Source of the DNA: Rhizophagus irregularis | Lineage: Eukaryota; Glomeromycota; Glomeromycetes; Glomerales; Glomeraceae | Assembly: GCF_026210795.1 (NCBI RefSeq) | Contig: NC_089445.1 | Coordinates: 682,001 to 746,000, forward strand | DNA: 64,000 nucleotides | Direction of reading: 5' to 3' | In this document: piece by piece, positions 24,828 through 35,449 of the stretch | Layout: every line of letters begins with the position of its first letter | Position numbering within the stretch: position 1 is the first letter of the stretch | The notes under the pieces: generated by a model | What the model saw: the letters and a program-made list of their open reading frames with translations, nothing else | Told to the model about the DNA's origin: nothing | Database searches by the model: none | Made by a program: the position numbers and the translations under genes

Positions 24828-25127
24828 TTGTTTAACGATCCCATTAAAATGAGGGTAATAAATCTTGAAGACTTCAAAAAAAATCAAACACAAGCATTTA
24901 AAGTGATATCAGAAATGTTTAAAAAAGACTTTAGAGACAATAATATCGATTCAAAGATAAAGATGATACTAAGAGAAATAGAATATGTTTCAGACATTTC
25001 TGGTGCAAAAACTTTGTATCTAAGTTCTGTGACAGATAAGGTTGCCTGCCTAAATCTCTCCAAAATTTTACAATTAGTTTCTCCAAGATTTTACTATAGT
25101 TTTATTATAGTTTCAGCAAGGTTTTAG
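24828..25127 (+). pseudogene. Hypothetical ORF fragment ending inside a MITE
   Basis: 99 codons, lysine- and isoleucine-rich at the start (FKKNQTQAFKVISEMFKKDF), of no family I recognise. From about residue 70 the frame runs into the 245 bp MITE at 25037-25281, which supplies the last 30 residues and the stop. The real gene, if any, was therefore longer or different. No clear promoter or splice site was found. It may simply be chance. Confidence 0.25.
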
Positions 25128-25281
25128 CAGTTTCGGCATTTATAATAAATTTTGTCAGGTTTCGCTTTTCTCCAGAGTTTTGCCAACTTTTTAATAAGAC
25201 TTTCATATAGTTTCGGCAAAGTTTTACCATTTCAGCATTTCGCCAACTTGCCAAAACCCCCTAGTTTCTCCAGCAACCTTA
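25037..25281. mobile_element. 245 bp MITE, TAAGGTTGC ends, copy 1
   Basis: Inverted ends TAAGGTTGC and GCAACCTTA. The copy at 47063-47307 has the same length and is highly similar throughout (GTTTCTCCAAGATTTTACTA and onward). TA at both outer ends is consistent with a TA target. No ORF. Confidence 0.75.
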
Positions 25282-26670
25282 GTGACAAAACCCAAATATT
25301 ACTTAAAAAACTCAGATCTGAATTTATATAAACCTTATAATTAATTTCTGTTTCAAATATATAAAATTATATGTAGATTTTACCCTCATCTCGGGATTTA
25401 TTAATTGGATTTTAATGATTTTTGGTTTATTAGATTCGTCTCAATAAGACGAACATTTTAATATATAATTCATCTTTTTAGGTATAATATTGATCACAAT
25501 ATCGCATTTTAAAATTTTAGTTACATAGGATTTGAGTTGTTTTAGTAATATTTGGGTCCTGCTATAGCACAGTAAATTCCAAATAAAAAATGCTAATTTT
25601 TGACATTTTTATGAACAACTCTGCATTTATTATACTTAGAGACATAAAACAACTACCATTGGAGTTGTCTTGATGAGACAATTCTAATGAGTTTTATTTC
25701 ATCTTTCTGTGATTATTAGATGTGAAGTTATTAAATAAAATATTTTCTTTATATATAAAATAAAGATCATTTCCAATCTTTGATAATTAATTATTCCCTT
25801 ATGTTACCAAAATTTTTGCTTAAATAGAATTATTTAAAATTATTGTTAGAGTTATCCATGGAAATAGTTAAAGATCAAACAAATCATATAATGCAGCAGA
25901 AATTTCATGATTATAGCTGAGTTTATTATAATATGAAATATTTCTTATAATATATTTTAGTTTTATTAATTACTTACATTAATTAACTACTTTTAGTATT
26001 ATTATTGCTTTTGACTTATAAATATTCAATTATAAGTATCAGTTTAATTATTATAACATTAGTAAAATTGCTTTATTAGTTAGTTAGTTAGTTAGAGAAG
26101 TTTCTTGAGATTTGCATAGTTGATGAATCATATAATAAACATATGGAACTTATACAAAATGGTAATAGAAAGATTTTTACAGATAATTGCAATAAGAAAA
26201 GAATAATTGATTGATAAATCATATTAGTATAATAGATTAATATTGATAAGTTCAAACTGTCATGTATAAATATATATAGGGCAATATTTTCTTTTGAATA
26301 AAAGTTGTTAGCACCTGAGTCAAGTTTAGATTGTATTATCTGAAGTATTATTTTTTTTATATGATTTGATTGTTAGTTTTTTTACAGTATTATGTACTTA
26401 CCTTTGTGTTTTATTATTATTTATTTGATAGATTTTTTTTTATCCTTAAGAAACTCTTACATTATTTTACCAGAATTACACTTTTATTGCTAATATTCTA
26501 TTGAAAATTATTAGTAATACATGTATATTTTGTTACAATATTATTGAGACACCTATAATCTTGACTGTTTGACAATTAATCAACTTGATATCTCCAACGT
26601 TAGTTATCACTTCAAACCAGATTTATAGTGATAACACTTACTAAAATTCTTCTGTTAACATAACGAAAAC
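25282..26670. other. AT-rich spacer upstream of the CRN-protease gene
   Basis: Contains two copies of the hairpin module (about 25430-25450 and 25660-25690) and a short TAGT run near 26075-26095. The last few hundred bases must include the promoter of the gene starting at 26671, but I see no specific regulatory site. Confidence 0.5.
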
Positions 26671-28608
26671 ATGAATTATATGATAAATTGTTTGATTGTA
26701 GGCAACACCCTTTCTGAACTTTTTAAAATCAATGTTAAAAGAGGAGAAACCGTTATGGGGCTCAAAAAGATCATCCTTGAAGAGCAGAATTTTGACGATC
26801 TTTCTTTCAAGCTGTGGAAAGTTGATATTCCTTTTTGTGGGCAGGATGAGAAATTAATAAAACTCATTGCTGACTGTTTTAATATAAGGGAAGATCTTGA
26901 AGGCTTGGAAATGAAAAATACTGATAATATTGATCTCTTTAAACTCTTTTTAAATAATGACGAAAAGAGTATACATATTCTTGTCGAATCACGTATCAGT
27001 TTCAAAATTTGCACTGAAAAAATGGAACTTGTCCAAAATGATACTATTGTCGATAACAATTCTTCGACAAAAGGTTTGATCAAATTTACGCCTAAAGGAT
27101 TTAAAATTGTAGTAAATAACGAGTTAGAATTTAGCTCATTTAAAGAATTCATCCAACAAACAAAATCTAATCTACACAAAAAATCCTCTAAGGAAAACTT
27201 AAAGGTCAGTAAAGATCTGGTTTTGATACATCTAATCAAATATCTCATGAACTTATTTATTTCTAGATATACATTCACGAATTGGATATTATGTTGGACT
27301 GGCCTACATTTCGACTTAGGGTACTTCATGAGAGAAAAATTAACAGAGGTTTGAGAAAGCTCTGCAAAGACTTAGGTGATTTAGGTATGTGATAATTGAA
27401 GGTAAATCCAAAATATAACTGTACCTGATTAATATCTACAATTATAGAAGCTAAAGCAGTTCCGGAAGTTGGCGATCGTAAAATTCAACATATATCTGAT
27501 GGTGGTATGGCTGTTGCTTCCGTTCTTTTTGCAGAAGAATATGCAAAAGTAATTCCAATAATCTATGCATATCCGGGGAAGGTTGACGGAAAAGCCTACA
27601 TCATTGCTGTATTAAATCCGGCCGAAAAGTCAGATGTTCATCTTAGGAAAGTGTCAGCAAAGTTCAAAGGTTTTCCAGTAATAATTGGTTACGGGACCTT
27701 TGAACCACTTTATCGCAATCGTCATGATACTTTGTCATCAGGAGTTAGCATTGGCGATCTTTCTATAAGCAGTACGGCTACACTAGGAGCTTTTTTTAAA
27801 ACTACATCCCGTGGATTATGTGTAAGTAACAAAAGACGGATCTTAATTTGAATGATTTATTAATTATGAATAAAATTTAAAAAAAAAAAATTTTCTTTTA
27901 ATAAAGACAACAACAGAAGAAAAAAGATATATAATTACCGTAGACCATGCAGTAGGGGAGGTGGGTTCAACCGGGCACAATAGATAATGTATGGTATTGA
28001 TTGTACCTTTCTGTCATTTTTTATAACACCGTTTCTGTAGGGTTCACTTGATGATTCTTGTGCTACGATCAAGTGTAAATCTTTTAAACGTAATGAGCGT
28101 GGATGCTTGCTTGATTACGCTTTTTGTGAAATCAACAATAACCGCAACATATCAGAGCCTCCGTATAAATCTCATATTGCTATTAATGGAATCAAAGATT
28201 TTGTGGGAACTGATTTAAAATCATTATACAAACCCGAAGTACCTATTCAGAAGATCGGAAGAACGACAGGGCACACTGAAGGATCGACAAGAGATTATTT
28301 GTATACCCTCACTAATTTTTCACCGTTCAATTTTGTCAAGGCTATATTAGTGTTAGATGAATACGGCGATGCTTTTAGTAAGTAGTATCATTTTTCCGGT
28401 CATATTCATCGAAAACAATCCGCTTATAATTAATTTGTTATACATAGGTGCGAAAGGAGATTCGGGATCTCCTGTTTTCGACGAAAATGGCATACTATGG
28501 GGGATTTTACATGGGCGTAATGAAAATCATGGATCATGTGCCGTTGTGCCCATCAATGAAATTTTAGATGATGCTAGACAAAACGGAATGGATTTTCGGT
28601 TGATGTAA
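26671..28608 (+). CDS. Crinkler (CRN) N-terminal header fused to a trypsin-like serine protease
   Basis: Six exons: 26671-27204, 27267-27384, 27448-27821, 27907-27960, 28041-28377 and 28448-28608, encoding 525 residues. All junctions are GT-AG and in frame; the exon 4 donor (GTGGGT) is weak. Residues 1-55 are a typical CRN header: an INCLIVG start, a variable strand, then GLKKIILEE and KLWKVDIPF, the ubiquitin-like module known from oomycete and Rhizophagus effectors. The C-terminal half is a chymotrypsin-fold protease. The triad can be placed at His356 (ITVDHAV), Asp385 (LLDYAF) and Ser478 (KGDSGSP), with IGRTTGHT between Asp and Ser. All three residues are present, so it may be active. CRN proteins are thought to act inside host or rival cells; here the target is unknown. 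There is no classical signal peptide, as is usual for fungal CRNs. Confidence 0.85.
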
Positions 28609-29331
28609 TTAACTATGCGTGCTTATATGTGATTTATTTATGTAAATTGCATTTTTTACACCCTGATTCTTTAAAATAAGCATTACTACATAGTGTTCTA
28701 AATAGTATTTTAATATATATCCTTTAATTTTTAATATATTACAATATTAAAGTAGATTGAGTAATATTTTTACAATCGCAAATATAAATTTTATCCCGAA
28801 ATGTGATTCATCGAACAGATTTAACAAAAAACTTTTCCAATCTAATTAGCAAGATTTAAGAAAATATTATCTGTCTTTTCGAATTTATGAACTCGTTTCG
28901 TCTGGCTCATAAAATATAGACCGCTTATATGAAAATGCATGTACTGCAGAAAATGAAAGGATAAAGGCTAATCAGGCGGAAATTCTGTGCTGGAGAAGCT
29001 TTATTATTTAGATTCTGAAGAATTCTATATGCTGGCAGTTCCTCCCAAGGGATGAATTCAAAGACTTATTTAATAAACATTATTTTATCAAAATTTTGTA
29101 TGTGCAAAGCGCAAACTAAGAAACTAAGAATTTTTTGGGCATAAGCGAAGAATATATTTTATTGTCATGTGAATTTCCAGTTGTCACAACACGTATGACT
29201 GATTATATGTTGAAATCTCACTTATCTCATGAGATCAATTTCTAAAAGTCGTTTCACAAGTTTATCCAAGTTTATCATGTATCAATATATAAACTATTCA
29301 CGATATTAATTATAAATAATTCAATAAAGAA
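28609..29331. other. Intergenic, no feature recognised
   Basis: Between the CRN-protease stop and the COQ4 start. 28880-29250 is less AT-rich than usual and has short open stretches broken by stops, perhaps an old gene remnant; I cannot name it. Confidence 0.4.
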
Positions 29332-30260
29332 ATGTTGCGTTCAACATTATCATTACCGGTATCATCACAAGTTTTAACAAGAAAAATTTTACTAATTCGA
29401 AATATATTACCTATTAATTTACATAGAGGTATTGTATTAATATTAAATATGAAATATAATTATAAATGAATATAATGAATATAATAATACTTTAGATAAA
29501 AAAAAATTAGAATTACGAGCACACTATGCATCAAGTACAAATGCACAAATATCTAATCTTCAAAAAAGTATACTTGCAGTATCATCAGCATTTACAGCAT
29601 TCTTTGATCCAAAAAGAGGAGGTAAACTTCTTTTTTATTTTCATTCATTGTTATAAACAACTTATTTTCATTTTTTCCTTAATAGATATGATAGCGACAT
29701 TAGGAGAGACAACGGGATCAATATTTGTCAATGAAATGAGAGATAATATGTTACGAGACAAAACAGGGCGGAGAATTCTTCGAGAACGTCCACGAATTCA
29801 TTCAAGTACAATAGATATTCCATATTTACGTTCATTACCATTAGGAACATTTGGTAAAGAATACACAAATTTTTTGGATGAACAAAAAGTAACGCCAGAT
29901 ACAAGAGTCAAAGTACAGTATATTTATGATGATGAATTAGCTTATGTCATGCAAAGATATAGGGAATGCCATGATTTTTTTCATACTTTAACTAATTTAC
30001 CTACAAATGTTGAAGGTGAATTGGCATTAAAATGGTTTGAGTTAGTTCAAACTGGATTGCCTATGACTTTATTGAGTTCTATTTTTGGGCCTATAAGACT
30101 TTCTTTTAAGGAAAAAGAAAGATTATTTAAAAAATATGTCCCTTGGGCTTTACAATGTGGATCTCAATGTAAATTTTTATTGAATGTTTATTACGAAGAA
30201 TGTTGGGATAAAAATATTGAAGAAATGAGAAAAGAGTTAGGAATTTATCTTGTAGATTAG
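29332..30260 (+). CDS. COQ4: Ubiquinone biosynthesis protein COQ4
   Basis: Acts on the matrix face of the mitochondrial inner membrane. It organises the CoQ synthome and is linked to C1 oxidative decarboxylation of the ring. Three exons: 29332-29428, 29496-29621 and 29686-30260, giving 265 residues, within the family range. The start is the first ATG; it yields an Arg/Ser/Leu-rich N-terminus (MLRSTLSLPVSSQVLTRK) suited to mitochondrial import. Conserved core: AVSSAFTAFFDPKRGD, IATLGETTG, and the metal-binding HDxxH-x11-E motif at HDFFHTLTNLPTNVEGE, all intact. Downstream, GPIRLSFKEKERL is also typical. It converges on URA5, whose stop codon lies 53 bp away on the opposite strand, so the two 3' UTRs probably overlap. 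Identification is secure. Confidence 0.95.
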
Positions 30261-30313
30261 AAGAACTTTGTAATTTTATTAATTTAATTTTTTTTTCTAT
30301 CAATAATTATACT

Positions 30314-30967
30314 TTATACCCCATATAAAGCTTTATATTCTTTCATCTTTATTAAGTGTTCATCATAATCACCTTTCTCTTCAATATATTCAATAATTTG
30401 ATCTAAATTAACAATAGCTTTAACAGGAACACCAAAATCACTTTCGATTTGTTGTACAGCAGATTTATGTCCAGTTCCTTTTTCTTGTCTATCGACAGCG
30501 ATAAGAACACTAGAGACCTTCGCTCCATGCTTTGAAATGATTTCAAAACTTTCTCTAATAGAAGTACCAGCCGTAATAACATCATCAATAATTAATATTT
30601 TTCCACTAAGAGATGCTCCAACGATATTACCGCCTTCTCCATGATCTTTTATTTCTTTTCTATTAAATGAATATGGTATATTTTTTTTGAATACATCTGA
30701 TAATGCTATAACTGTTGAAGATATTAATGGTATGGCTTTATATGCCGGTCCAAATATTCCATCATAAGCTAGTTCATGTGAATATGATTCTATGGTTTTT
30801 GCATAATATTTACCAATTTTTGATAATGATTCTCCCGTACTGAATTTTCCAGTATTCAAAAAATATGGACTTATACGACCAGATTTTAATGTAAACGAAC
30901 CGAAACTTAAAATTTCTTGTGAAATTAAGAACTCTATAAATTCTCTTTGATATTGTTCAAGTGCCAT
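30314..30967 (-). CDS. URA5: Orotate phosphoribosyltransferase
   Basis: Cytosolic enzyme that joins orotate to PRPP to give OMP, the fifth step of de novo UMP synthesis. A single exon of 217 residues, the normal length for fungal URA5/PyrE. The PRPP-binding signature is ILIIDDVITAGTS at about residues 126-138. Other family motifs are FTLKSGRISPYFLN near the N-terminus, DGIFGPAYKAIPL, and PYSFNRKEIKDHGEGG for the flexible catalytic loop with its Lys/His residues. All key residues are present. The start is the first ATG in frame. It is convergent with COQ4 and divergent from the antiporter gene at 31583, so 30968-31582 must serve both promoters. No intron was needed. Confidence 0.97.
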   Translation of the reverse strand: MALEQYQREFIEFLISQEILSFGSFTLKSGRISPYFLNTGKFSTGESLSKIGKYYAKTIESYSHELAYDGIFGPAYKAIPLISSTVIALSDVFKKNIPYSFNRKEIKDHGEGGNIVGASLSGKILIIDDVITAGTSIRESFEIISKHGAKVSSVLIAVDRQEKGTGHKSAVQQIESDFGVPVKAIVNLDQIIEYIEEKGDYDEHLIKMKEYKALYGV

Positions 30968-31582
30968 TGCCCAACTGAAAAATTAAGATCTATTGATGAA
31001 AATATTACTCGTTATTATTCTGAGAGTAAAATATTTTCTCGTTATGAAGTCACACATACGTGAATCACGTGTAAGTGCAGCGAAATCTTGATTTTAAGGA
31101 GAAAAGGAGAAAAGGGAGAATCTTATTTTATAGTCAATTATCGGGACTAAGAACGCCAAGGGATTTATAATTATTAATAAATTATTAATTTGGGAGGAAA
31201 TCAAAAAGTTACTCCCGATTAACATTACAAATTAGTAATCTTTATGCTATTAAGTAATCTTAATTATAGTAATAGTTAAAACAAACAAAACGTGATATAA
31301 ATATTTAGTTAGCATTTGCATCCATTATCCATTGCATCGCAAAAAAGTTTACAATCAATGACGGTTTATTGGAATTACATTTATGGTAATCCTTTGTCGT
31401 ACACTAAAACTTATAAATTTAAATCTTAAATTAGATATTTTTCAATAAATTTATTGTTTCTCCTTTTTCTTTTTTTTTGTTTTGTTTATGAAAAAGAAAA
31501 TAGGTAATTAATAATATAATTAATGATAATAAAACTTGTAATATTAGTTTATAACTTAAAATAATAGTAAATAACTTAGAGA
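30968..31582. promoter_or_regulatory. Shared divergent promoter region, URA5 / VNX1-like
   Basis: 615 bp between two start codons on opposite strands. A pyrimidine-rich stretch at about 31456-31485 (TTTCTCCTTTTTC) precedes the antiporter, and GGAGAAAAGGAGAAAAGGG (31098-31116) precedes URA5; both suit fungal promoters. No defined factor site is claimed. Confidence 0.4.
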
Positions 31583-34500
31583 ATGTCACAAGAAGATAAT
31601 CAAAGTGTACCCCCTACTCAAGCTTCAGCGATTGCGGGCAGTAGTGTCAATAGTAGTGTTGAACCTTCCGAAGGACCACACAGAATATCGATCAATGATC
31701 CAAGATCAAATCCCACGACACCAACATTATTGACGCCTAAATTACGTCGGCTCAAATCTTATGATGACGATGATGACGATGACGATGATTACGATTATGA
31801 TTCTGGCGATTCTAAAAGACGTAAAAGAAAAGGTTTAAGAAAACGGCATTCATATAGACGTAGAAAATCTAGTGTATCATCTCATGTGGAAGATGACGCA
31901 ATTGATGAAAATCAAAATGAAGACGAAATCGATGAGGATGAATCTGATCATGAACCTGTCACTCTTAAAGATAGACAAGAAGTAAGTTGAATGTATGCTA
32001 GTTATTTTTACTGATTTATAATACGGATTAGACCTTTTAATTCATATTTACGATTAGGCTATCAACATTACTCATCCGTTTGGTTTACCAATATGGAAAC
32101 CGGCGTTATATAAAAAATCTCGGTCTGTGACGCGTAATGCGAATTCAGCGCTTCATTCAGTACCATCTCCAGATTTATATATTAGTCCTGGTAACATTTT
32201 TTGGGCAATATGTTTTGGATGGTGGTTAGCAATGATATCATTTGTTGTATCAATTATATTATTTTTGACGCCATTTGAAGGATGGAGGTACGCACAAGTA
32301 TTACAAGAATTAAGTTTATATATACTTTGGCCATTCGGTAAATTTGTCGAAAAAGACGATGATTGGCTTGATGATACATCAAGTCATGAACAACAAACTG
32401 ACTATTTTAGTCATCATGATGTGGATATCGAGGAAAGTGAGACTAGACCTTTATTGGGAAGAAGTCTTTATATAAATTCAAGAAGAAATAGCCGTTCAGA
32501 AAAATTTAATTTATTTGAAAAGTTGGATGAAATTGGTCCATCAGGCGTTTTCTTTTATTTCTTATTCTACACAGTTCTAGGTAAGTCACAAGAAATTGGT
32601 CATTTTATTATATAATATGTGAACATAATTTAACAAGTTATTTATCAATATTTTAGCCCCATCATTTTTTTTCGTTTCAGTCATATGTTGGTTATCAGTA
32701 TTTCCAATACCAATGGCAAAATTAATATTTGAATTACTTAAACACTTAAATAGAAAACCGTTATCATTACATTTTAAATCAGGATCATCTCGAACAACAT
32801 CAAGATCAGCAGTATTATTATGTACATATAGAGCTTTTGGATTGCAATATTACAAGTATACATATGAAGGGATTAACATAATGTTTATAAATTTAATGCC
32901 GATAGTATTCTTTGTTATTATAGATGATCGATTTCTTAAACATAAATTTAAAGATTATTTTTTTTCAACAGAAGAATTTATATTTGCATTATCATTAGCA
33001 TCAGTTATACCCTTAAGTTATTTTATTGGTACAGCAGTAGCTTCTATTTCAGCTCAATCATCTATTGGTTTGGGAGCTGTTATTAATGCAACTTTTGGTA
33101 GTATTATTGAAATTATTTTATATGCTATTGCTTTAAATAGAGGCAAAGGTAAATTAACGGAGGGTAGTATTATTGGAAGTATTATGGCTGGTGTCCTGTT
33201 AATGCCTGGTGTTAGTATGGTAAGTGGTGGTTTTAAAAGAAAAGAACAAAATTTTAATTCTAAAAGTGCAGGTAATTTTATGAAAAAGTTTCCTTTTTTA
33301 AATATAAATAAATATATGTGTATGTACTGAATTTATTTATTGAATTTTACAGGAGTGACATCAACCATGCTTATTATGGCTATCATTGGTGCATTTACTC
33401 CAACTTTGTTCTTTCAAACATATGCTCCTGTAAGTTTGTTTTTTTATTTTAAATAATTTTAATAATTTTATTTATTTCTTTTTTAAAAAAAAAGTAATTA
33501 ATTTTTATTGCTTTTTATTAGTATAAAATGTCTTGTAAACCGTGTGATGAAACATTATTTGCAGAATCTTGTCAGATATGTTCGCACTCAGAAGTTGAAC
33601 CGATCGAAACTCCATTATACAAAGATCACGTCAAACCATTGATGTATTTCTGCTCAATAATTCTTTTATTGGTAAACATCTCCTTAAACCTTTTTTTTTT
33701 TCATCAAAAGTTTATTCACTATTACTAACAGAATGATGACATGTTGTGTAGTCATATTTAATTGGATTATGGTTTTCATTACGTACGCACGCAGCATTAG
33801 TTTATCAAACACCACAAGAACGACCGGAACGACCACAATCCATATATCAACGTTGGGTTCCTGTAAATATTATTCAACAACTACTTCCACACTCACCAAA
33901 TTTCCTACAACAACAACAGCAACATATTAATCCACAGAATGAACATTTACCACCACCATTACCAAGAGCTATGTCAGCACCTAGTTCAGCGATTCCAATT
34001 CAAAGTATACTTGTTCATAATGATGATAATACAATTAATTTAGCTAGTGTAGCTAATCAACCAACAATTAATTTAAGACATGCTAATGAACCTGAAGAAG
34101 CAGAAGAAGAAGAAGAAGAAGAAGAAGTTCGTGGTCATGATTCTCCTAATTGGGGTAAATTTAAAAGTGGATTCGTATTATTATCTTGTACTGCTTTATA
34201 TTCTTTCATTGCAGGTAAGAGAATTTTTTAGTTTAAAAAGTCTTCCATGATTTTTAAAATATTAATTTGAATATTTTTTTTTCATTTTTTTTTTTAGAAA
34301 TTTTGGTTGAGAATGTTACATTTGTTTTAAAACATGTTAATACGACAGAAAAAATATTAGGATTAACTCTGTTTGCTTTAGTACCAAACGTAACAGAATT
34401 TCTTAATGCAATGTTATTTTCTTTATATGGAAATATTGCTCTTAGGTAAATTAATTTTTCTTTTTTTTTCTTTTTTTTTAAAAAAAACAAAAAAAAACTT

Positions 34501-34942
34501 AATTTTAATATTGATTAATTTTTTTTATTTCATTTTAATTTAATTATAGTATGGAAATCGGTTCAGCTTATGCATTACAAGTATGCCTTTTACAAATCCC
34601 AGCTATGGTAGCATATTCTGCTTGGGTTAATAGAGGCAAAACAGTTGATCAACAGAAAGATCGCACATTCACGTAAGTCATCAACCCTTCTAATTTTCTT
34701 TTTTTCTTTTAAAAAAAAAAAAAAAATTTTTTCTAAACCAAAATTTTTTTTATTATTATTATAGGTTGGTATTTCCCAAATGGGATGTATTTGCTGTAGT
34801 ATTTTCAGTATTTTTATTAACTTATACTTACATAGAAGGAAAATCAAATTATTTTAAAGGATCTATATTAATTTTATCTTATGCGGTATTAATGGCTGGA
34901 TTTTTCTATGCTCCTTCTAATTATGATAGTTATATTTTTTAA
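31583..34942 (+). CDS. VNX1: VNX1-type cation/H+ antiporter (Ca2+:cation antiporter family)
   Basis: Multi-spanning membrane exchanger, probably vacuolar, moving Na+, K+ or Ca2+ against protons. Nine exons: 31583-31981, 32058-32580, 32657-33271, 33353-33429, 33522-33671, 33752-34214, 34298-34445, 34550-34672 and 34765-34942; 891 residues. The N-terminal 130 residues are cytosolic, with an Asp run (residues about 56-70) and a basic RRKRKGLRKR stretch. The VNX1-specific region follows (THPFGLPIWKPALYKKSRS, FEGWRYAQV). The first alpha repeat reads GLGAVINATFGSIIEI; the second, FALVPNVTEFLNAM, with GNIALSMEIGSAYAL. These carry the conserved Asn and Glu of CAX-like exchangers. A long acidic Gln/Pro-rich loop separates the halves, as in yeast Vnx1. 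Exon 6 uses the AG at 33751, 23 nt after the TACTAAC at 33722-33728. Confidence 0.92.
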
Positions 34943-35449
34943 AATTATAAATTACAATTATTTATTTATTTATTACATTTTTTTTCTCTTCATTTTCTCA
35001 TAATTATAATATAATTTAATGGAAAATATATTGAATTAAAATTAAATTTATAAATTTATAATAACTGGTACATAATATTCATCATGTTTAAAAATTTTTT
35101 ACTGTATATAACATAATATACCAATCATATAAAATAAAAAAATATATATATATACAATAATAAAAAGTCTACAGTATTCTTAATAAGTGAAAAGAATTTT
35201 TTTTTGAAAAGGTGATAGTTATTATGTTTATTAATAATTTAGGAGATATTAATATAATAATCATAATATAAAATTTTGATAAATAACAATTAAAACAGAT
35301 GAAAATAATTTTCTTTTTTTTTTAAAAAAAAAATAATAATAAATAATTAATTAAACCTTAACAGAAATAAATAATTTTCTAATTTAATTTTAGGTTATAA
35401 TTTTTTCTTTATGACTAGATTATCATTAAGAGGAATTTTAATTATCTAA
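34943..35449. other. Intergenic between convergent genes
   Basis: 3' UTR space of the antiporter (+) and the myosin (-). Very AT-rich, with (AT)n near 35141-35155. No other feature seen. Confidence 0.5.

Noticed and set aside
26676..27329. 217-codon open frame on the minus strand
   Set aside because: It is the mirror frame of the first exon of the CRN-protease gene, which has clear homology motifs on the plus strand.
33731..33751. CAG at about 33731 as acceptor of exon 6 in the antiporter
   Set aside because: It lies directly after the TACTAAC branch point and puts the downstream frame out; the AG at 33751 restores the conserved frame.
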